A DNA stretch of 64,000 nt from Rubricoccus sp963708165. GTDB lineage: Bacteria > Bacteroidota > Rhodothermia > Rhodothermales > Rubricoccaceae. Position 1 is the stretch's first letter, and every line of letters begins with the position of its first letter. The stretch covers positions 930,001-994,000 of the forward strand of contig OY970187.1 of assembly GCA_963708165.1 (NCBI GenBank). Reading direction: 5' to 3'. The notes beneath the pieces are model-generated. The model searched no databases and had not been told where the DNA came from. It was given only the letters and a program-made list of their open reading frames with translations. Shown here piece by piece: positions 60,474 to 64,000 of the stretch. The position numbers were made by a program, and so were the translations under genes.

Positions 60474-61754
60474 ATGGCTGACCCCACCCGGTTCGACACC
60501 ATCGAGAGCGCCATCGAGGCCATTCGCAACGGCAGGCTCGCCGTCGTGGTGGACGATGAGGACCGCGAAAACGAGGGCGACCTCATCGGCGCGGCCGAGT
60601 TGGTCACCCCTCAGTCGGTCAACTTTATGGCGCGAGAGGCTCGCGGCCTGATGTGCGTCGCAGTCACGCGCGAGCGCGCCGCCGCGCTGAACCTCTCCAT
60701 GATGGAGCAGGCCAACACATCGCTTTTCGACACGCCGTTCACGGTCTCGGTCGACTACCGCCACAACACCACGACCGGGATCTCCGCCGCCGACCGCGCC
60801 GCGACCATCCGCGCGCTCGCTGCGCCAGAGGCCGTCCCCACTGACTTTGCGCGGCCTGGTCACATCTTCCCCCTCCGCGCCACACCCGGCGGCGTGCTCC
60901 GCCGCGCGGGACACACCGAGGCCGCCGTCGACCTCGCGCGCCTGGCCGGGCTCCGGGCCTCTGGCGTGCTCATCGAGATCCTCAACGAGGACGGAAGCAT
61001 GGCGCGCGTGCCCGACCTGCGCGTGTTCGCCGACACGCACGGCCTGCCGCTCGTCACCATCCAGGACCTCATCGCGCACCGAATGCGGACCGAGAAGCTG
61101 GTCCAGAAGCTCGTCGAGGTGGACATGCCGACCGCCCACGGCGACTTCCGTCTGGCAGCCTTCGAGGAGGTTCTCACCGGCGACACGCACCTCGCGCTGA
61201 TGAAGGGCGGCCCATTCTCGCCAGAGGCTCCGGCGCTCGTCCGCGTTCACAGCCAGTGCGTCACCGGCGACATTTTTGGCTCGGCGCGGTGCGACTGCGG
61301 CGACCAACTCGCGGCGGCGATGCAGCAGATCGAGCGCGAGGGCAGCGGTGTGGTCCTCTACATGAAGCAGGAGGGGCGTGGCATCGGGCTCGTCAACAAG
61401 CTCAAGGCCTACAATCTGCAGAGCCAGGGCATGGACACCGTGGAGGCCAACGAAGCGCTGGGCTTCAAGATGGACCTGCGCGATTATGGCATCGGCGCGC
61501 AGATCCTGACCGACCTGGGCATCGGCAAGATGCGGCTGATGACCAACAACCCGCGCAAGCGCGTCGGGCTGGGCGGCTACGGGCTCGAAGTGGTGGAGCA
61601 GGTGCCACTGGAGATCGCGCCCGGCGAGCACAACGCGAAGTACCTCGCCACCAAGCGCGACCGCATGGGGCACGAACTTTCGCTCGGCGACGGTTTCACG
61701 TCGCACGACGCCGACGTCCTCGGCTCCGTCCTCACCCCCGACTCCGACACATGA
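60474..61754 (+). CDS. ribBA: Bifunctional DHBP synthase / GTP cyclohydrolase II
   Basis: 426 residues; riboflavin synthesis, making DHBP from ribulose 5-phosphate and opening GTP's imidazole ring. The N-terminal RibB half shows VVDDEDRENEGDLIGAAE, TTTGISAADRAATI and RPGHIFPLRATPGGVLRRAGHTEA. The C-terminal RibA half has the zinc cysteines in CVTGDIFGSARCDCGDQ and the EGRGIGLVNKLKAY block. Key acidic and cysteine residues are intact. Motif copies occur at unconserved places (APEAV, RASGVL, SPEAPAL). ATG 60474 (MADPTRF) is preferred over the in-frame ATG 60450. Confidence 0.95.
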   Translation: MADPTRFDTIESAIEAIRNGRLAVVVDDEDRENEGDLIGAAELVTPQSVNFMAREARGLMCVAVTRERAAALNLSMMEQANTSLFDTPFTVSVDYRHNTTTGISAADRAATIRALAAPEAVPTDFARPGHIFPLRATPGGVLRRAGHTEAAVDLARLAGLRASGVLIEILNEDGSMARVPDLRVFADTHGLPLVTIQDLIAHRMRTEKLVQKLVEVDMPTAHGDFRLAAFEEVLTGDTHLALMKGGPFSPEAPALVRVHSQCVTGDIFGSARCDCGDQLAAAMQQIEREGSGVVLYMKQEGRGIGLVNKLKAYNLQSQGMDTVEANEALGFKMDLRDYGIGAQILTDLGIGKMRLMTNNPRKRVGLGGYGLEVVEQVPLEIAPGEHNAKYLATKRDRMGHELSLGDGFTSHDADVLGSVLTPDSDT

Positions 61755-62368
61755 AGCACGTCCTCGCCCTTGCCGCTCTTCTTCCCCTGGCGGCGTGCGG
61801 CGCCGACGAGCCTCCCGCGCCATTCCCGCCAGAGGCGGCCTCTGGCGAGACCGCGCCCGACACGCTCGCGCCAGAGGCCGCGCCTGTCGGGGATCTGCCG
61901 CTGACCAAACCGGCTACGATGCGCGGCGAAGGCCAGCAAGGGACGCTCACGCTCGTGCGCGAGGACGACTTCCCGCTTCCCTTCGCGACCTACCGACCCG
62001 AGGGTATGACCTCGGACTGGGGGGCGAGTGACGAGGGCGCAGGCGCGCACTTTTTCGTCGGTGATGCCACGCTGACCATCTTCGTCCCCGCAACGGACCC
62101 CGGAAACCTGGCCGAGTGGGCACGCGAGACCGCAGAGTCCATGGGCGAGCCGTCTCAACTCGACGCGTTCCCACGCTGGACCGTGGCCGCGTACTCGTTT
62201 GGCGGCGCAGACGTAACGGGCTCCGTCCGCGCTGGGCGACACGCAGGCCGTGCCTTCTACGTCCTCGAAACGATGCCGCTGGAGAGGGGCAGCGGCTTCG
62301 CGCCCCGCGCTGACGTAGTCCTCCGCGAGTGGCGCTGGCTGGACGACGGCTCAGGTTTCGGCGAGTAG
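61751..62368 (+). CDS. Lipoprotein of unknown function, coupled to ribBA
   Basis: 205 residues. The lipobox LPLAACGA gives Cys about 16, followed by a Pro/Ala/Glu-rich linker almost entirely composed of motif translations (PPEAASGETAPDTLAPEAAP). The folded part starts at about residue 60 (TLTLVREDDFPLPFATYRPEGMTSDW). The ATG overlaps the ribBA stop by four bases (ATGA). No family was recognised; a role with riboflavin is unlikely on sequence grounds. Confidence 0.7.
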   Translation: MKHVLALAALLPLAACGADEPPAPFPPEAASGETAPDTLAPEAAPVGDLPLTKPATMRGEGQQGTLTLVREDDFPLPFATYRPEGMTSDWGASDEGAGAHFFVGDATLTIFVPATDPGNLAEWARETAESMGEPSQLDAFPRWTVAAYSFGGADVTGSVRAGRHAGRAFYVLETMPLERGSGFAPRADVVLREWRWLDDGSGFGE

Positions 62369-62470
62369 CCTCTGGCGCCAGAGGCCTCTAGTGACGCGAC
62401 GAAACCGCTCGGTTTCTAAAGAGGCGCTAGCTACGGACCGATAGTAGAGAGACATCCCATCTCTTGGCCC

Positions 62471-62884
62471 ATGCTCCGCCTCGCACTGCTCGCCTGTCTT
62501 TCGCTCGTCGCTCTCCCTGTTGCCGCTCAAACCTCCGCTCCCAGCCAGAGTGAAACCGTCGACGCTCAGAAGGCAGACGTCGACTCGCGGATCAACGACT
62601 CGATCCGCATCGCGAGCGACGCGCAAGCGTACTTCCTCACGCCGCACGACTTTGGCGGCGGAAACAACAGCTTCAACGGCCTCACTCTGGAGACTCTCGG
62701 GTACACGACCGACGAGGCCGGTCATTTCGTCCGCACGTTCTCACAAGGCAACGCCACGCACACGTACGCGCTCGACCTGCGTGACGGCGTCGTCTCCATC
62801 ACGGCCACAAGCAGCACGCACGACGCCGTAATCGTGACGACGTTCGACGGACCGAAAGCGCAGGACATCTCGGTCTCCTTCTAG
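62471..62884 (+). CDS. Small secreted protein of unknown function
   Basis: 137 residues with a signal peptide (MLRLALLACLSLVALPVAAQ). The mature part starts with a charged helix (DAQKADVDSRINDSIRIASDAQAYFL) and continues with beta-like sequence (THTYALDLRDGVVSITATSS). It contains no motif copies, which occur just before and after it. No family was recognised; the pseudopilin-like helix is a weak resemblance only. Confidence 0.6.
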   Translation: MLRLALLACLSLVALPVAAQTSAPSQSETVDAQKADVDSRINDSIRIASDAQAYFLTPHDFGGGNNSFNGLTLETLGYTTDEAGHFVRTFSQGNATHTYALDLRDGVVSITATSSTHDAVIVTTFDGPKAQDISVSF

Positions 62885-62947
62885 CCGCGCCAGAGGCCTC
62901 TGGCGTTGTCACCTCGCGTGACCGCCGGGGCCGCACCCGTTCCATGA

Positions 62948-62966
62948 GGGCGTATGCACTACGCCC
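62948..62966. repeat. Hairpin repeat GGGCGTA-N5-TACGCCC, second copy
   Basis: Same 7-bp stem as at 16985-17003, here with loop TGCAC, in the 178-bp gap between the small secreted gene and the 3' end of topA. Motif copies flank it. Confidence 0.75.
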
Positions 62967-63062
62967 CTAGCGAGCACCGCACGCACAAAAGCCTCTGGCG
63001 TCCGTGTGACGCCAGAGGCTTCGTCATTCAAACGCGAGGCACGGGCCTCTGGCGCCAGAGGC

Positions 63063-64000
63063 TCAGGAGGCCTTCTTGAGCGTGGATGCCTTCGCCGCCG
63101 GGGCTTTCTTTGCTGGAGCCTTTTTCGCGGGCGCCTTCTTAGCCGCTGGTTTTTTCGAGGCTGGCTTCTTGGCCGCGGGCTTCTTCTTCGGCGCCGCCTT
63201 CTTCTTCGCGGCAGGCTTCTTCTTGGCCGCCGCTTTCTTCTTCGGCTTCGAAGCCGCCTTTGCATCAATGAGCGCGATGGCGACTTCGAGCGTCACCTCC
63301 ATCGGATCTGTGCCCTTGGGAAGCGTGGCGTTGGTCTTCTGATGCTTCGCGTACGGGCCGTAGCGGCCGCTGCGCACTTCGATGGGATCCCCCGTCTCGG
63401 GGTGATCGCCCAGCACGCGGAGCGGCTTGTTCTTCTCGTGCTTCTCCGCCAGAAGCTGTAGCGCGCGAGGCAACTCGACCGTTAGCACGTCGTCGCCGTC
63501 GGCGGGCTTGAGGCTGGCGTAGGTGCGGTTCTGCTGCACGTACGGACCGTAGCGGCCGATGCTCGCCTTGATGTCCTCGCCCGTCTCCGGGTGCTGACCC
63601 AGCGTGCGCGGCAGGCCGATAAGAGCGATGCCCATGTCGAGGTCCACCGTCGTGGCGTCCGTGCCCTTGGGCAGTGACATACGCTTGGGCTTCGCGCCGC
63701 CCTCCTCGTCGTCGCCGAGTTGGACGTACGGACCATAGGGGCCGTTCTTGAGCAGAATGGGCGATGAGTGCTCGGGGTGGATGCCCAGCACGCGGTCCTG
63801 GCTCGCGGCGTTGAGCACTTCAGAGAGCATCTCCTTCGTCACGTCGGCCGGAGCCCATTCGCCGGGAATGGACTTGGTCTCGCCCACGCTCATGTCCTCC
63901 GTGTACGGACCGTAGCGGCCGACGCGGATCACGAACGGCTCCCACTTCTCGTGCTTGAGCGAGGACACCTCTTTGGGGTCGATCTCGCCCAGACGATCCT
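63063..64000 (-). CDS. topA: DNA topoisomerase I, C-terminal part (gene continues beyond the window)
   Basis: 312 residues are visible; the N-terminus lies beyond base 64000. The region consists of Toprim_Crpt-type C-terminal repeats, each with a GRYGPY or GPYGPYVQ signature (FVIRVGRYGPYTE, SPILLKNGPYGPYVQ, IKASIGRYGPYVQ, IEVRSGRYGPYAK). The last ~60 residues are Lys/Ala/Pro-rich (AAKKKPAAKKKAAPKKKPAAKK), a histone H1-like tail that binds DNA. The enzyme relaxes negative supercoils. The residue order at the window edge (DRLGEIDPKEV) is continuous. Only the tail has low complexity. Confidence 0.93.
   Translation of the reverse strand, partial: DRLGEIDPKEVSSLKHEKWEPFVIRVGRYGPYTEDMSVGETKSIPGEWAPADVTKEMLSEVLNAASQDRVLGIHPEHSSPILLKNGPYGPYVQLGDDEEGGAKPKRMSLPKGTDATTVDLDMGIALIGLPRTLGQHPETGEDIKASIGRYGPYVQQNRTYASLKPADGDDVLTVELPRALQLLAEKHEKNKPLRVLGDHPETGDPIEVRSGRYGPYAKHQKTNATLPKGTDPMEVTLEVAIALIDAKAASKPKKKAAAKKKPAAKKKAAPKKKPAAKKPASKKPAAKKAPAKKAPAKKAPAAKASTLKKAS

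Larger units (their letters stand above)
1..64000. repeat. Dispersed highly iterated decamer CGCCAGAGGC / GCCTCTGGCG
   Basis: A ten-base motif recurs through the whole window in both orientations, inside genes and between them. By eye the density is about one copy per 200 bp, against a handful expected by chance for a ten-mer, even a GC-rich one; this is an estimate, not a count. Copies are often paired head to head as the 18-bp palindromes GCCTCTGGCGCCAGAGGC (for example 1972-1989, 17544-17561, 40052-40069) or CGCCAGAGGCCTCTGGCG (1894-1911, 17030-17045 area, 62887-62904). One-base variants are also seen (GCCAGAAGC, CGCCAGAGAC). Within genes it is read in all frames, giving ASG, PLA, LWR, ARG, PEA and RQR. 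Its function is unknown; HIP1-like or uptake-sequence-like roles are inference. Confidence 0.95.

Overview
The window is GC-rich (roughly two thirds G+C) bacterial chromosome and most resembles a member of the Rhodothermota (Rubricoccaceae/Rhodothermaceae type). Reasons: several large secreted proteins end in a type IX secretion (T9SS) C-terminal sorting domain; there are a high-potential iron-sulfur protein, tandem PQQ-type sugar dehydrogenases, a Sigma70_ECF factor paired with a Ser/Thr kinase-TPR protein, and a choice-of-anchor V protein. The taxonomic placement is inference. I saw no rRNA, tRNA, CRISPR array, prophage or transposase.

Layout. 0-2 kb: DEAD-box RNA helicase with terminator. 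2-4.7 kb: minus-strand ferredoxin, SRPBCC protein and two envelope proteins. 4.7-7.1 kb: conserved UPF0210/UPF0237 (ACT) pair separated by a wrecked four-helix-bundle gene. 7.3-8.2 kb: CPXCG protein and a PhoU-like protein behind a Pho-box-like repeat. 8.3-16.3 kb: a long minus-strand run for sulfane sulfur handling (two YeeE/YedE transporters, persulfide-dioxygenase/rhodanese, two DUF2892 proteins, TauE-rhodanese, HiPIP, thioredoxin, rhodanese, then a sterol desaturase, a GIY-YIG protein and a TlpA thioredoxin), divergent from an ArsR regulator. 17-21 kb: Ogt, PilB/GspE and PilC/GspF. 21-29 kb: UppP, RqcH, lipoproteins and a DsbA-family protein. 29-39 kb: secreted/T9SS proteins, a GAF-PAS sensor with a degenerate kinase domain, and paired GSDH enzymes. 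40-43 kb: uvrA. 43-58 kb: giant secreted proteins, ECF sigma factor plus Ser/Thr kinase, CotH-like protein and M36 metallopeptidase. 58-64 kb: sulfotransferase, YajC, RibBA, small secreted proteins and the 3' part of topA.

The most striking feature is a highly iterated decamer, 5'-CGCCAGAGGC-3' (complement GCCTCTGGCG), scattered through the window at roughly one copy per 200 bp by eye. It lies inside genes and between them, in both orientations, and often as perfect palindromic pairs (GCCTCTGGCGCCAGAGGC or CGCCAGAGGCCTCTGGCG). Many genes stop within a few bases of a copy, and inverted pairs make hairpins between convergent genes. Inside genes it writes recurring peptides (PEAS, ASG, PLA, LWR, RQRP, ARG). 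A few stretches are nearly free of it (about 46.0-48.8 kb and 17.7-21.0 kb). The pattern is like HIP1 of cyanobacteria or the DNA uptake sequences of Neisseria/Pasteurellaceae, and I know of no described equivalent in this lineage.

Other low-complexity repeat families (pyrimidine CCCTTCC tracts, ATCCCTC/ATCCCGC tracts, GGGTTCC tandems) sit at gene borders and also inside uvrA and rqcH. About a dozen otherwise convincing genes are broken by single-base frame changes, several at short G/C runs, so consensus errors in the assembly are likely; those genes are annotated as one locus each.
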